Notes: a model not told the origin generated them from the sequence alone. Shown: positions 8,749 through 18,461, counted from the first letter of the stretch. The stretch is 64,000 bases of DNA from Moorena sp. SIOASIH (GCF_010671925.1 NZ_JAAHIH010000006.1:806001-870000); one strand, 5' to 3'. A program made the numbers and translations.

Positions 8749-9696
8749 ATGAAGCAGTTACTGTTACTGTTAGCTTTGGCGGGACTTCTGAGTTTAGGGA
8801 GTGCGATCGCTAAATTAAATTCCCCTCAACCTCCGGATCTACAGTATCTGCTAGACCGTGGTGAATGTTCAGCTTGTGTATTAGAGGGGGTAAATCTACA
8901 GGGGCTCAATTTTTATTTTGCTGAGCTAGAAGGAGCAAATTTGCAACATATTCATGGCAAAGGAGCTAAGTTTGAGGGGGCAAATTGTGAGAAAACTCAA
9001 TGGCAAAATTCTAAGCTTCAATATGCTGATTTTATGGATGCTAATTTGAGCCATGCTAGCCTACAATATGCTGATTTAATGGTAGCAAATTTCAAGGGAG
9101 CAAACCTGATTGAGGCTGAGCTAGATTATGCTAATCTCCAAGGTGGTAAGTTTCAAGCTGCCCAAATCAGTAATGGACATTTACAGAGTGCTAACTTGGC
9201 CTATGCTCATTTAGAAGGAGCTAATCTAGCTAATGCTGATTTAAGCAACAGTCGGTTGGAAGGAGCAATATTGAAGGGGGCTAATTTGCAGGGAGCAAGT
9301 TTAGCAGGTGCTAATTTGAAGAAAGCTAATTTACAGGGGGCTAATTTAAAAGGGGCTAATCTAAATTTTACTAATTTTACAAACGCTAACCTATCTGATA
9401 GTTATCTTGGGGGAGCAATGCTAGACCAAACCAACCTTGAAAAGGCTGTGCTGGAAAGAGCTTGTTTCGGTCCTGTGGAATGTACTCTTAAAACAAATTC
9501 AATGACATCGTTTTCAACAGCGGCTACTTTCAAAGAGGTTAACTTCAATGGAACCAACGTAAAAGGAACAAGTTTTAAGGGAATTGATGGGGAAACTATT
9601 CCCTGGGAAAGTATAGAACTGTGCAATACAATTTTACCTGATGGAGTGGTAAGCGACCGGGATTGTGGGAATTTAGAATTAAGAATTGAGAATTGA
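8749..9696 (+). CDS. Secreted pentapeptide-repeat protein
   Basis: This 315-residue protein has a signal peptide (MKQLLLLLALAGLLSLGSAIA) and then about 35 A(D/N)LxG-type pentapeptide repeats from residue 50 to 240, for example GANLKGANLQGASLAGANL. These form a right-handed quadrilateral beta-helix. A short Cys-containing segment precedes them (ECSACVLEGVNL), and a non-repeat end holds further Cys residues. The signal peptide points to the periplasm or thylakoid lumen. No enzymatic motif was seen. The stop codon lies where the sequence runs into heptamer repeats (GGGAGTC), so the last residues may be repeat-derived. Confidence 0.85.
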   Translation: MKQLLLLLALAGLLSLGSAIAKLNSPQPPDLQYLLDRGECSACVLEGVNLQGLNFYFAELEGANLQHIHGKGAKFEGANCEKTQWQNSKLQYADFMDANLSHASLQYADLMVANFKGANLIEAELDYANLQGGKFQAAQISNGHLQSANLAYAHLEGANLANADLSNSRLEGAILKGANLQGASLAGANLKKANLQGANLKGANLNFTNFTNANLSDSYLGGAMLDQTNLEKAVLERACFGPVECTLKTNSMTSFSTAATFKEVNFNGTNVKGTSFKGIDGETIPWESIELCNTILPDGVVSDRDCGNLELRIEN

Positions 9697-10066
9697 GAAT
9701 CGGGAGTCGGGAGTCGGGAGTCGGGAGTCGGGAGCAGGTAAGAGGTAAGAGGCAAGAGGTAAGAGGAACCCACCCCTAACCCCTCCCAGGAGGGGAAGGC
9801 AAGAGGCAAGAGGCAAGAGGCAAGAGGGAAAAAATCCTGTGTGCCTGATAGCTATGAAAAACCTTTTAGTAATTTTATCATACCTTGATGATGTTGTGAT
9901 CCAAAATTACTAAACCACAAGTATTGCATTCCCGATTCCCGATTCCCGATTCCCGATTCCCAATTCTTAATTCTCAATTCTCAATTCTCAATTCTCAATT
10001 CTTAATTCTTAATTCTCAATTCTTAATTCTCAATTCTTAATTCTTAATTCTCAATTCTTAATTCTC
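9690..10066. repeat. Mixed heptamer repeats (GGGAGTC, AGAGGCA, GATTCCC, AATTCTC/T)
   Basis: Four consecutive heptamer families occur: GGGAGTC after the pentapeptide gene, AGAGGCA/AGAGGTA to 9820, then GATTCCC and AATTCTC/AATTCTT from 9929 to 10066. No gene was seen in this interval. Confidence 0.85.
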
Positions 10067-10145
10067 AAAAAAAATAGCCGTAGAAATACTATCCACGGCT
10101 ATGTCAATCACATATGTCAGAAGTTTCCAAAACCCTTGGCCAAGG

Positions 10146-10158
10146 GGGGGAAACCCCC
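10146..10158. repeat. Target-site duplication of the IS4-like element, left copy
   Basis: GGGGGAAACCCCC is found here directly outside the left terminal inverted repeat and again at 11458-11470 outside the right one. Thirteen bases falls within the 10-13 bp range known for IS4-family elements. Confidence 0.8.
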
Positions 10159-11457
10159 TTTTAGGTGTATGATTTTAATATTTATGCAGAAGATAGAGAA
10201 AATGAGGGAGAAAAACAACCCATAGGTAAAGGCATTTGTTGAATGACAGATGCCAGAATACGTAAAAAACCTCGTCGAAAACAACTTAAAGACAGAGGTT
10301 GTTGAGAGTGGGTCGAAAATTGCAACGGATCGGCGTCGAGGCCATCGTCGTCAGTTTCAACCGATAAACTACTAGCAGATAAACTAGTGTCAGTTAATCC
10401 TCCGACGCCAACCAACCAAATAGTCGCCACAGCAATAGCGTTACCATTGTCTTTCGGCACGTTTGGGGTCAGTCATTTTGGTGTGATGCCAACCAAAACC
10501 ACCACGCTTAATGTCTTTGAACAAGCATTCAATCCAGCTACGCATACTATACCAGTAGATTTGAGCCTGTTGTGGACTCAAATCCGTTAACATTAACCAA
10601 GGGTCAGCATAACCGTGATCCCAGCGAGCTAAGAGAGTGCAATCGACACAGTTGCTTCGGAAACATCTGACTCGACCACTCCAATGCTGACCAACCTCAG
10701 TGATTAGCCCAGACAGAGGTAATTTCGATGGGGGTTGGTCACCCAAAACCTGGGATGGTTGGTAATATCCTTGAGCATTAATCCGCATCAAAGGATGCCA
10801 GCCATTAGCCACAATCCCTTGATAAAACCATTTAGCATACAACCCTCGGTCTGTGGTGACTATCACAAACCAATCATCCGGGATCCCCTGTTTGACCTGA
10901 TTTAACAGCTGATGCCAGTAAGGTTGCCAACTCCCTTTTTCGGTTGCACCCACAATTTTCCAAGCTACAGGTATTCCACAGCCACGGTAGACCACACTAA
11001 TTACCAAGACTGTAAAACGCTTACCCAATGTGGATGCATCTGCAGCCAGCACCAGGCTTTTTTGATCGGATGACCACCAACTTAATATCCACAACAATAA
11101 GAAGGCAAAGCTTTCACTGACTTCTATTTCTTGTCGCTTTCTGCCATATTTGTGACTTTTTTCCTTGTACCATTGCCTTAACTGCTCTCTGACATTGTTT
11201 TCTGATCGATGTTGGATTTCTGCTAAAAATACGGCTACTGTTGATAATCCACAACTTTGAGTGATGGCAATACCAAAAAAGCGACCCATTGCTAATCCCA
11301 CTGCCTGAGATTTGCTCAGATGAGGCATCTTCCTCATCACTACTCTGAACCATTCTTGATACCCTTTCGGAATCTGTGTGATCATCGATGACAGTCCAAT
11401 GGTGTACTAAGGTTTTTAGTTCTTTTTTCCTCTTTTGTTAAAATCATACACCTGAAA
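10159..11457 (-). mobile_element. IS4-family-like insertion sequence, 1299 bp
   Basis: The ends are TTTTAGGTGTATGATTTT on the left and, reverse-complemented, TTTCAGGTGTATGATTTT on the right: an 18-bp inverted repeat with one mismatch, extending to 22 bp with two. Both ends are bordered by GGGGGAAACCCCC. The interior codes one transposase on the minus strand, now frameshifted. The intact target duplication and ends point to a fairly recent insertion. The target lies in a G5-A3-C5 palindrome-like motif that also occurs in dispersed repeats of this window (for example near 51728). Confidence 0.85.
10182..11385 (-). pseudogene. IS4-like DDE transposase, frameshifted
   Basis: The main frame (11385 down to about 10441) encodes an IS4-type DDE transposase. 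Visible are the first Asp region LVLAADASTLGKRF, the second Asp region VIVTTDRGLYAKWF, and the Glu region YSMRSWIECLFKDIKRGGFGWHHTKM (Y-x2-R-x-x-x-E type). At ERQW the frame ends; the expected continuation AIAVATIWLVGVGG is in another frame (10460 to 10182). A single frameshift near 10445-10460 therefore separates the last 85 residues. Either the gene is dead or ribosomes shift frame there; no slippery heptamer was obvious. Confidence 0.85.
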
Positions 11458-11470
11458 GGGGGAAACCCCC
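11458..11470. repeat. Target-site duplication of the IS4-like element, right copy
   Basis: GGGGGAAACCCCC repeats the 13 bases found at 10146-10158. Confidence 0.8.
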
Positions 11471-11486
11471 CCATAATTTTAAGGTG

Positions 11487-11687
11487 TTATGGCAACAACC
11501 AATACTTGGTCATGGTAGTAATTACTTCTCCTGGAATATCAGTCGGTTCTAGAGGAGTCCACTCCGCGATTTCTGCATAGCCTAGGGAATAAAGCATCTG
11601 GATACTATTGATTACTGATTCACGAGGCCCTTTGAGAGTGTGCTCAGTCGGTTGTTTCTTGAAATTGCGAGTAAAGTTGTCTGACAT
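11487..11687 (-). CDS. Small conserved cyanobacterial-type protein of unknown function
   Basis: This 66-residue protein begins MSDNFTRNF; the ATG at 11687 was preferred to a TTG five codons upstream. The pattern PRESVINSIQMLYSLGYAEIAEWTPL...PGEVITTMTKY resembles small hypothetical proteins I associate with cyanobacterial genomes. No catalytic motif or membrane segment is present. It is monocistronic, with an A/T-rich upstream region and an IS element just downstream. Confidence 0.6.
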   Translation of the reverse strand: MSDNFTRNFKKQPTEHTLKGPRESVINSIQMLYSLGYAEIAEWTPLEPTDIPGEVITTMTKYWLLP

Positions 11688-11861
11688 AGTGAAAAACTTC
11701 AACTTGGTTTATAGTGATTATTGTAATGATTATAAAATTACTTGTCAAGGGTTTAAAAAAGTTTTTTTTGGGAAGACGCTAGATAATTTTAGTTTTTAAT
11801 ATAATTTTTTGTTGGTATATAGCAATTATAGGACTTGTGAGGTACACAATTTCGGTATTTT

Positions 11862-12102
11862 AGGGAACAGGGAACAGGAAACAGGGAACAGGGAAGAGAA
11901 AAGAGGGAATAGGGAATAGGGATGCGCTGCCTCAAGACTTTACCTCATAACTGCTAGAAACGCTATAATAATTTTATAGATGCAGGGGTTTCCAATTTAA
12001 TCAGGTACACAGGATTTTTTACCTACTCCCTGTTCCCTGTTCCCTGTTCCCTATTCCCTATTCCCTATTCCCTATTCCCTGTTCCCTGTTCCCTATTTAA
12101 GG
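11862..12102. repeat. GGGAACA / TTCCCTG heptamer arrays in inverted orientation
   Basis: GGGAACA-type units at about 11864-11925 and the complementary TTCCCTG/TTCCCTA units at about 12028-12100 could pair with each other across the gap. No gene is present between them. Confidence 0.75.
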
Positions 12103-12110
12103 TTAAAATT

Positions 12111-13106
12111 ATGTCCAACAATCCTAACTATGATGCCCTTAAGGCAGCAATGAAATCTTTGCACGACCAGACAGTATTTCCTGTGGCTGGTAAAGATTTC
12201 CGTCATATTGGATCGACGTTTATGTGTCGTACAGAAATCGATTCTGTCTCCTCAGACTTTCACCGTGGTATTGATGTTGGAGAAATGGATGGTAAGGCTG
12301 GTGAGGATGATATTGTTGCTCCCTATGACGGGGTTTTTTGGGGATACCGGGAATACTCTGGTGCTGGTTTTACGGTGAGGCTACGTCATCAGTTTCCGAC
12401 ACCGTTTACTTACTATGGCAAAACAGTCAAGTATTTTTATACCTGGTATTGTCATCTCGACAAAGACAGCACGTTGCCGATTGTTAGTGGTTGGAAAAAA
12501 GGAAAAGATGGAGAAGCGATTAGTGCTGGTCAGTTAATCGGCAAAATGGGAAAAAGTGGAGAAACTAATGTCGTTCATTTGCATTTTGAGATTAGGATAG
12601 GTACTAATAATTCTTTAGAATATCAATTAGCAAATCCTCAGGTGACTCAATGGGGCTTCGATCCACATATTCACCCAATGCTACTCTACCAACCCCACGC
12701 TCCAGCCGCTTCACCATCGTTAACTCAGGTTGGTAGCTGTGTACCAGGAAATCCTGTGGTGCTGGAATATGCAATACACCGGGAGCAACCTCTGCTTAAT
12801 CGAGTTGAAACTAACATTATTGATGTTAGTTCGGAAATGGCGGTTAAATCTCATGTTATTGATTTAAATCTCCGGGAGGGAATGGATCCAACGGAAACAG
12901 CAAAATTGGATAACCTTGACCGGGATAAAACTCATTTTGAGTCTATTCCCTTTGGGTATCATCCAACAGTAAGTGAGTATAAGACGAAAATAATTATACC
13001 TGCTGAGTATATCTATAGTTACTTTAATTCTAATCACCAACTGAAGATTGAAGTATCTGATATTTGGGATTATAAAGTGGGTGAATCTTTGTCTCTTAGT
13101 GTTTAG
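12111..13106 (+). CDS. M23/LytM-type metallopeptidase domain protein
   Basis: This 331-residue protein carries the zinc-binding set of the M23 peptidase fold: HRGIDVGE (His and Asp ligands, about residues 51-58), YCHLDKD, and HLHFEIRI (His-x-His, about residue 157). Members cut peptidoglycan cross-links or act as non-catalytic LytM regulators; all ligands appear present here. There is no signal peptide and no SH3/LysM domain. A cytoplasmic start followed by a beta-rich 110-residue C-terminal domain is unusual for a wall hydrolase, so the substrate is uncertain. The start codon follows a heptamer repeat array. Confidence 0.75.
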   Translation: MSNNPNYDALKAAMKSLHDQTVFPVAGKDFRHIGSTFMCRTEIDSVSSDFHRGIDVGEMDGKAGEDDIVAPYDGVFWGYREYSGAGFTVRLRHQFPTPFTYYGKTVKYFYTWYCHLDKDSTLPIVSGWKKGKDGEAISAGQLIGKMGKSGETNVVHLHFEIRIGTNNSLEYQLANPQVTQWGFDPHIHPMLLYQPHAPAASPSLTQVGSCVPGNPVVLEYAIHREQPLLNRVETNIIDVSSEMAVKSHVIDLNLREGMDPTETAKLDNLDRDKTHFESIPFGYHPTVSEYKTKIIIPAEYIYSYFNSNHQLKIEVSDIWDYKVGESLSLSV

Positions 13107-13326
13107 GGAGTAGGGAGTAGGGAGCAGGGAGCAGTGTCAAGATATCCGAGGAGTTTTTGGTGTTACGATAAATTAAGATTGCTGGTCATAATTTATTTAG
13201 AAATGCTATAATTTATTAACTCTTGGCTCTTGGCTCTTGCCTTTCCCTAAGAGATGGCAGTAGACAATGCTGAGAGTAGAAGAAGATTGGTGAATTTAGG
13301 GCGATTTAGATAAGTCTAATTTGGTA

Positions 13327-16300
13327 ATGAATATTGTCAAGCGGTTGTATTATTGTTTAATAACTATTAAAGAACGGTTGATGGGGAGAAATCGCAAAAC
13401 ATCTGATCCCCAATTCGAGTTTATATTAGATGTTATACAAGCAATTGAAGACAGTAATGGTGACGCGCAGGTAGTTTATCCATTACTGGCAGCAAATATA
13501 GACAAACTTAATGAGAAGTTAGCAGAAAAATTGCAGGATTGGGCAAGAATTAATCTTGCTAAAAAAGAAGCAAAGGTAAAATTTATAGCAGATTTTATTG
13601 GCAATTTTAGCAATCGAATTCGGGAATTTACCTTGGGTGAAAAAGTCAGCAATATTGAAATTGCCATCACTGGCTATGAAGTCGTACTAACAGTCTACAC
13701 CCGTGAAGCATTTCCTATTGAGTGGGCAATCACACAAAATAATCTCGGTATTGCTTACGCTTACCGAATCAAAGGTGAGAAAGCACAGAATATAGAAAAT
13801 TCGATCGCTTGTTACAAAGAGGCTCTTAGAGTTTATACCTTTGAGGCATTTCCTATTGAGTGGGCAACGACACAAAATAATCTCGGTCATGATTACTATG
13901 ACCGAATCAAAGGTGAGAAAGCACAGAATATAGAAAATTCGATCGCTTGTTATCAACAGGCTCTTAGAGTTTATACCTTTGAGGAATTTCCTATTGAGTG
14001 GGCAAGGACACAAAATAATCTCGGTCATGATTACTATGACCGAATCAAAGGTGAGAAAGCACAAAATATAGAAAATTCGATCGCTTGTTACAAAGAGGCT
14101 CTTAGAGTTTATACCTTTGAGGAATTTCCTATTGAGTGGGCAACGACACAAAATAATCTCGGTATTGCTTACTCTTACCGAATCAAAGGTGAGAAAGCAC
14201 AGAATATAGAAAATTCGATCGCTTGTTACCAACAGGCTTTTACAGTCAGAACCTTTGAGGGATTTCCTATTGAGTGGGCAGAAACACAAAATAATCTCGG
14301 TATTGCTTACTATTACCGAATCAAAGGTGAGAAAGCACAGAATATAGAAGAGGCGATCGCTTGTTATCAACAGGCTATTATAGTATTAAACTTTGAGGAA
14401 TTTCCTATTGAGTGGGCAACGACACAAAATAATCTCGGTAATGCTTACGGTGACCGAATCAAAGGTGAGAAAGCACAGAATATAGAAGAGGCGATTGCTT
14501 GTTTAAAACAGGCTCTTACAGTCACAACCTTTGAGGGATTTCCTATTGAGTGGGCACAAACACAAAATAATCTCGGTAATGCTTACGGTGACCGAATCGA
14601 AGGGGAAAAACCACAGAATATAGAAGAGGCCATCGCTTGTTATCAACAGGCTCTTAGAGTCAGAACCTTTGAGGCATTTCCTATTGAGTGGGCAGAAACA
14701 CAAAATAATCTCGGTATTGCTTACTCTGACCGAATCAAAGGTGAAAAAGCACAGAATATAGAAGAGGCCATCGCTTGTTACCAAGAAGCTCTTAGAGTCA
14801 GAACCTTTGAGGAATTTTCTATTGATTGGGCAAGGACACAAAATAATCTCGGTGGTGCTTACTCTTACAGAATCAAAGGTGAGAAAGCACAGAATAGTGA
14901 AGATGCCATCGCTTGTTTCCAACAGGCTCTTAGAGTCAGAACCTTTGAGGCATTTCCCCAAAGCCATGCAGAAACTTTATTCAACCTAGGGCTGACTTAC
15001 CAAGACATTAGCCAGTTTACCTCAGCATACAGCACCTTTGCATCTGCCATCGCTACCGTAGAATCTTTGCGCGAAGAAATAGTTTCAGGTGACGAAAGCA
15101 AACGCAAGCAAGCAGAAGAATGGAACAAACTTTATATCAGCATGGTAGAAGTCTGTTTAGAATTAACTAATATCACCGAAGCCATTGAATATGTTGAACG
15201 GAGCAAAACCCGCAATTTAGTTGAACAGATCCTCAGCCGTGACCTGAAAACCATCTTTCCCGCAGATGTTGTTACTCAACTAGAACAATACAGGGATGAA
15301 ATAGCCATAGGTCAATATAAAATCCAACATGGCAAAGCTGAAAATCCAACAGCCCTGGCACAACATCTCCAAGAATTGCGACAACAGCGGAATGAATTGC
15401 AAAACCGCTACTTACCTATCGGTTCTAGCTTCCAGTTTAAGCAATTTCAGCAAAAACTGGATGATCGCACCACCATTGTGGAGTTTTACATTACACGGGA
15501 TAAGCTACTTACTTTCATCTTTACTAACCAAACCCAGCAGCCTATCGTTTGGGAGTCTCAGCCAAAAGACTTAGATCAATTGGTAAATTGGGCAAATGGA
15601 TATTGGCGAGCCTACAGCACAAAGAAATTCCATTGGCAACGTCGCCTGACTACCCGTCTACATTTGTTGGCGCAAATTCTGCACATTGATGACATCATTC
15701 AGCAGATTCCTCCAGAGTGCGATCGCTTAATTTTAATCCCCCATCGGTATTTACATTTGTTCCCCCTTCATGCGTTACCTATCAACAGTCAGCAGGTAGA
15801 AGCTACATCTAAAATTCTAATGGATCAGTTTCCAGCAGGGGTAAGTTACGCTCCTAGCTGTCAACTACTGCAACTTACTCAAAGCAGAAAACGCCCAGAA
15901 GATTTTACCCACCTATTTGCGGTTCAAAACCCCACTGATGATTTGGTTTACACTAACCTAGAAGTAGAAGTGATTAAATCATTTTTCAAGGCTGCTGAAG
16001 TCTTAGCCAGCCAAGAGGCAAAGGAAGCTGCTGTCAAAGTAAATGAGAACTTGACAACAGCGCACTGTTGCCACTTTTCCTGTCATGGCTCTTTCAACCT
16101 AGAATCACCTCTAGAATCGGCACTGGTTTTAGCGGAAACTAAAACAGAACAGATAGTCCAAGACCAAACTACAGAAGATGGATTTCTGACTTTAGAGGAA
16201 ATTTTTGGCCTCAAATTAGAACAATGTCGCCTCGTCACTCTTTCGGCTTGTGAAACCGGATTAATCGACTTTAATAACACCAGCGACGAATACATTGGTT

Positions 16301-16623
16301 TACCAAGTGGTTTCCTAGTTGCAGGTAGTCCAGCGGTAGTTAGTAGCCTGTGGACAGTAAACGATTTGTCTACAGCGTTGTTGATAATCAAATTTTATGA
16401 TAATCTGCTAAACTACCAGATGTCCTTAGCAGTTGCTCTTAACCAAGCGCAATTCTGGCTGCGGGATACCACAAAAGAAAAATTAGAGGAGTACATTGAT
16501 AATTTGCCTTTGACTTTTGTTCAGAAATACCTAAGTAAGGCTAAGTTTCACAATTTTGATGACAGCGATAAACCCTTTGAAGCCCCATTTTATTGGGCTG
16601 CATTCTGTGCGATTGGTCAATAG
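13327..16623 (+). CDS. TPR-repeat CHAT-domain protease-like protein
   Basis: The protein (about 1098 aa from ATG 13327; an in-frame TTG is two codons upstream and another ATG is at 13381) has three parts. There is a helical N-terminus of about 120 residues, nine nearly identical 46-residue TPR-like units (FPIEWATTQNNLG..RIKGEKAQNIE) plus a diverged tenth, and a C-terminal CHAT domain from about residue 780. CHAT is a caspase-like fold; the catalytic pair appears as His in FSCHGSF (about residue 920) and Cys in LSACETGL (about residue 975). Known TPR-CHAT proteins are activated by partners and cleave a specific target. The two genes directly downstream are natural candidate partners. Confidence 0.88.
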   Translation: MNIVKRLYYCLITIKERLMGRNRKTSDPQFEFILDVIQAIEDSNGDAQVVYPLLAANIDKLNEKLAEKLQDWARINLAKKEAKVKFIADFIGNFSNRIREFTLGEKVSNIEIAITGYEVVLTVYTREAFPIEWAITQNNLGIAYAYRIKGEKAQNIENSIACYKEALRVYTFEAFPIEWATTQNNLGHDYYDRIKGEKAQNIENSIACYQQALRVYTFEEFPIEWARTQNNLGHDYYDRIKGEKAQNIENSIACYKEALRVYTFEEFPIEWATTQNNLGIAYSYRIKGEKAQNIENSIACYQQAFTVRTFEGFPIEWAETQNNLGIAYYYRIKGEKAQNIEEAIACYQQAIIVLNFEEFPIEWATTQNNLGNAYGDRIKGEKAQNIEEAIACLKQALTVTTFEGFPIEWAQTQNNLGNAYGDRIEGEKPQNIEEAIACYQQALRVRTFEAFPIEWAETQNNLGIAYSDRIKGEKAQNIEEAIACYQEALRVRTFEEFSIDWARTQNNLGGAYSYRIKGEKAQNSEDAIACFQQALRVRTFEAFPQSHAETLFNLGLTYQDISQFTSAYSTFASAIATVESLREEIVSGDESKRKQAEEWNKLYISMVEVCLELTNITEAIEYVERSKTRNLVEQILSRDLKTIFPADVVTQLEQYRDEIAIGQYKIQHGKAENPTALAQHLQELRQQRNELQNRYLPIGSSFQFKQFQQKLDDRTTIVEFYITRDKLLTFIFTNQTQQPIVWESQPKDLDQLVNWANGYWRAYSTKKFHWQRRLTTRLHLLAQILHIDDIIQQIPPECDRLILIPHRYLHLFPLHALPINSQQVEATSKILMDQFPAGVSYAPSCQLLQLTQSRKRPEDFTHLFAVQNPTDDLVYTNLEVEVIKSFFKAAEVLASQEAKEAAVKVNENLTTAHCCHFSCHGSFNLESPLESALVLAETKTEQIVQDQTTEDGFLTLEEIFGLKLEQCRLVTLSACETGLIDFNNTSDEYIGLPSGFLVAGSPAVVSSLWTVNDLSTALLIIKFYDNLLNYQMSLAVALNQAQFWLRDTTKEKLEEYIDNLPLTFVQKYLSKAKFHNFDDSDKPFEAPFYWAAFCAIGQ
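13706..14960 (+). repeat. 138-bp tandem repeats coding for TPR units
   Basis: About nine copies of a 138-bp unit (46 codons) are very similar at nucleotide level, including the invariant TTTCCTATTGAGTGGGCA. High silent-site conservation suggests recent expansion or gene conversion rather than old TPR divergence. Confidence 0.85.
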
Positions 16624-16634
16624 GAGTTAAGACT

Positions 16635-16991
16635 ATGAAAGCTGAAAATTATCTATTTTTATCTGCTTTTAAACAACTGCTGGACACTCAACCTGAGTTG
16701 TTTAAGGACTCAGAACGAACGGAACTAGAAGGATTAATTACCTCATTAGCAAGTGATACCGAACAGCTAGTCGATGACATCGCTCGGTGGTGTGCTTCTC
16801 ACTCAGAGATTAATAATGCTTTGATGCCTCTAATTGATGAAAAAGCAACTGTTGAAAAGGGAATTGGAGGCACTCTCCCCACTCCTGAAGCTAAAGCTGA
16901 GTATAAAAAGAATTCCTCGGAAGAACTACTAAATGCCCTGCGTAAGAGTTCTCCCCCAGAAACCCAAAAACCCAACACTCCCAAAGGCTGA
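16635..16991 (+). CDS. Small helical protein in the CHAT operon
   Basis: This 118-residue acidic protein starts 11 bp after the CHAT stop codon, with GGAG upstream of the ATG. The first 70 residues look like a compact helical bundle (FLSAFKQLLDTQPELFKDSERTELE..), and the rest is a flexible Pro/Lys-rich tail. I do not recognise the family. Its position between a CHAT protease and a membrane protein would fit an adaptor or effector-associated domain. Its stop overlaps the next start (TGATG), which suggests translational coupling. Confidence 0.7.
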   Translation: MKAENYLFLSAFKQLLDTQPELFKDSERTELEGLITSLASDTEQLVDDIARWCASHSEINNALMPLIDEKATVEKGIGGTLPTPEAKAEYKKNSSEELLNALRKSSPPETQKPNTPKG

Positions 16992-18391
16992 TGACTGACA
17001 CCGCCTTGCCCATCAAAAACCCCAGCGTCACCCTTTATGCCTTCCATCTCTGCCAAGACTTAAGCCAAGAACCGGAACAGTTGCGACAGGATGCCAATCA
17101 GTTGTGGCAAAACTGTGCTAAACTCAGCGGACCCCTAGCTATCCCAGACCTGAAATCAATACCTGAAAAATTACAATCCCTTCCAACCCAAACACCGATC
17201 ACAAGCCATTACGTAGAATTACTCCAAGCTCCCTTAACATACACCGCACCACTGCAACTAGCAGGCTCTCCCCTAACCGTCCAGGTCTATCCCGTTAAAA
17301 TTCATGATACTTATGCCCTTGACCTCACCCTGTCTTGCCAGAATACCGTTGCAGCTAGTCAATTTAGTCGGTTAAATCCCCAAGGGTGCCTCCTAGCCAA
17401 CACTATTCAAGCTTCCTTGGGACAAACCTTAGTGCTCTATGGGGAACCAGTGGGCACTCCCGAGGAGGATAGAAAGTTAGCCAATGCCTGTGTGGATGCT
17501 TTTTTCCAGGGAACCGACCAAAAACCCCCGTTTATCGCATCTGGGCAGTTATTTGGTAGCCCAATTTTTGCCTATGACAACGGTAAGGAGAAACCAACGG
17601 AGCAATGTCACCTTCTGGTCTGGTTAAACCGTAATCGAGAAACCTTAAACCTGGTTGAAAAGACTTCCTTGTCATTTTTCAATCTGTTGTGCTGTCGCAG
17701 TAAAATCCTGTTTGCTTATGATCAAGCCCGTTGGTGTTATCGCCAAACTAGAGCACTCTATGGGCAACTGGAAGAAGAGGTTAAAGGCTTCAAGGAATTG
17801 GCAACGGATCCAGAAACACGGCTAGAGCAACTGAAGCAGAAACTGACGGAGATGCCACCCAAGACCTTTGACTATGCTGGTTATCTGCGAGACCTGGAGG
17901 ATCATAAAACTGCGATCGCTACCAATGCCAAAAACTATCACTACTGGCTAGAAAAAATCGGCGAATCCAGTCTGCCAGGGGATAATATCGAGTTTTTGGA
18001 AAACTTCCTCAACCAAAGAACCAAGCTGTTTCAACGTCAGATTCAAGTCAACCTCAATTATCTTAAACCCGGTCAGCAACTATTTGACCAGATGCTTGGT
18101 AGTATCCGAGGCATTGTGGAGACTGAACAAGCACAACAAGAGAAACGATTAGAACGTTGGATTGCCTCCGTCGGTATTGGTTTAGCGGTCAGTGGTATTT
18201 CTTCCCAAACCGCTGGTAAACCGGTAGAGTCTATTATCACCCAACTATACTCGAAAGAATCCTTAAATTGCCCCACTGCTGGTGTTACACCTTGCTTGAC
18301 TTACAGTGTGGTGTTTGTGCTATTTCATGTGGGAGTTGGTGCGTTCGCTGCGTTTATTTTGGATCGAATTATCAATCGGGGAGGAAAATGA
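16991..18391 (+). CDS. Two-TM membrane protein in the CHAT operon
   Basis: This 466-residue protein is of unknown family. The first 230 residues are soluble, mixed alpha/beta. Residues 250-390 are rich in charged heptads and probably form long helices or coiled coils. The C-terminus has two hydrophobic segments (WIASVGIGLAVSGISSQ and TYSVVFVLFHVGVGAFAAFIL), separated by a short loop with two Cys. A soluble head, coiled stalk and C-terminal membrane hairpin is a layout seen in membrane-acting effectors, but this is inference only. It overlaps the preceding gene by one base, and a hairpin repeat follows its stop by a few bases. Confidence 0.65.
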   Translation: MTDTALPIKNPSVTLYAFHLCQDLSQEPEQLRQDANQLWQNCAKLSGPLAIPDLKSIPEKLQSLPTQTPITSHYVELLQAPLTYTAPLQLAGSPLTVQVYPVKIHDTYALDLTLSCQNTVAASQFSRLNPQGCLLANTIQASLGQTLVLYGEPVGTPEEDRKLANACVDAFFQGTDQKPPFIASGQLFGSPIFAYDNGKEKPTEQCHLLVWLNRNRETLNLVEKTSLSFFNLLCCRSKILFAYDQARWCYRQTRALYGQLEEEVKGFKELATDPETRLEQLKQKLTEMPPKTFDYAGYLRDLEDHKTAIATNAKNYHYWLEKIGESSLPGDNIEFLENFLNQRTKLFQRQIQVNLNYLKPGQQLFDQMLGSIRGIVETEQAQQEKRLERWIASVGIGLAVSGISSQTAGKPVESIITQLYSKESLNCPTAGVTPCLTYSVVFVLFHVGVGAFAAFILDRIINRGGK

Positions 18392-18395
18392 GCTT

Positions 18396-18461
18396 GTAGG
18401 GTGGGCAAAAACAATTTGATTATTTTAGCAATTCTAGATCATCAAATTTTGCCCACCCTAC
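18396..18461. repeat. Palindromic repeat GTAGGGTGGGCAAAA, copy 1
   Basis: GTAGGGTGGGCAAAA and its inverse TTTTGCCCACCCTAC bracket about 36 bases, giving a 15-bp perfect stem. It lies 5 bases after the CHAT-operon stop and may act as a transcription terminator or REP element. Confidence 0.8.

Noticed and set aside
13687..14967. Long minus-strand frames inside the CHAT gene
   Set aside because: Antisense shadow of the 138-bp TPR repeats; the strong TPR-CHAT protein on the plus strand explains the region.
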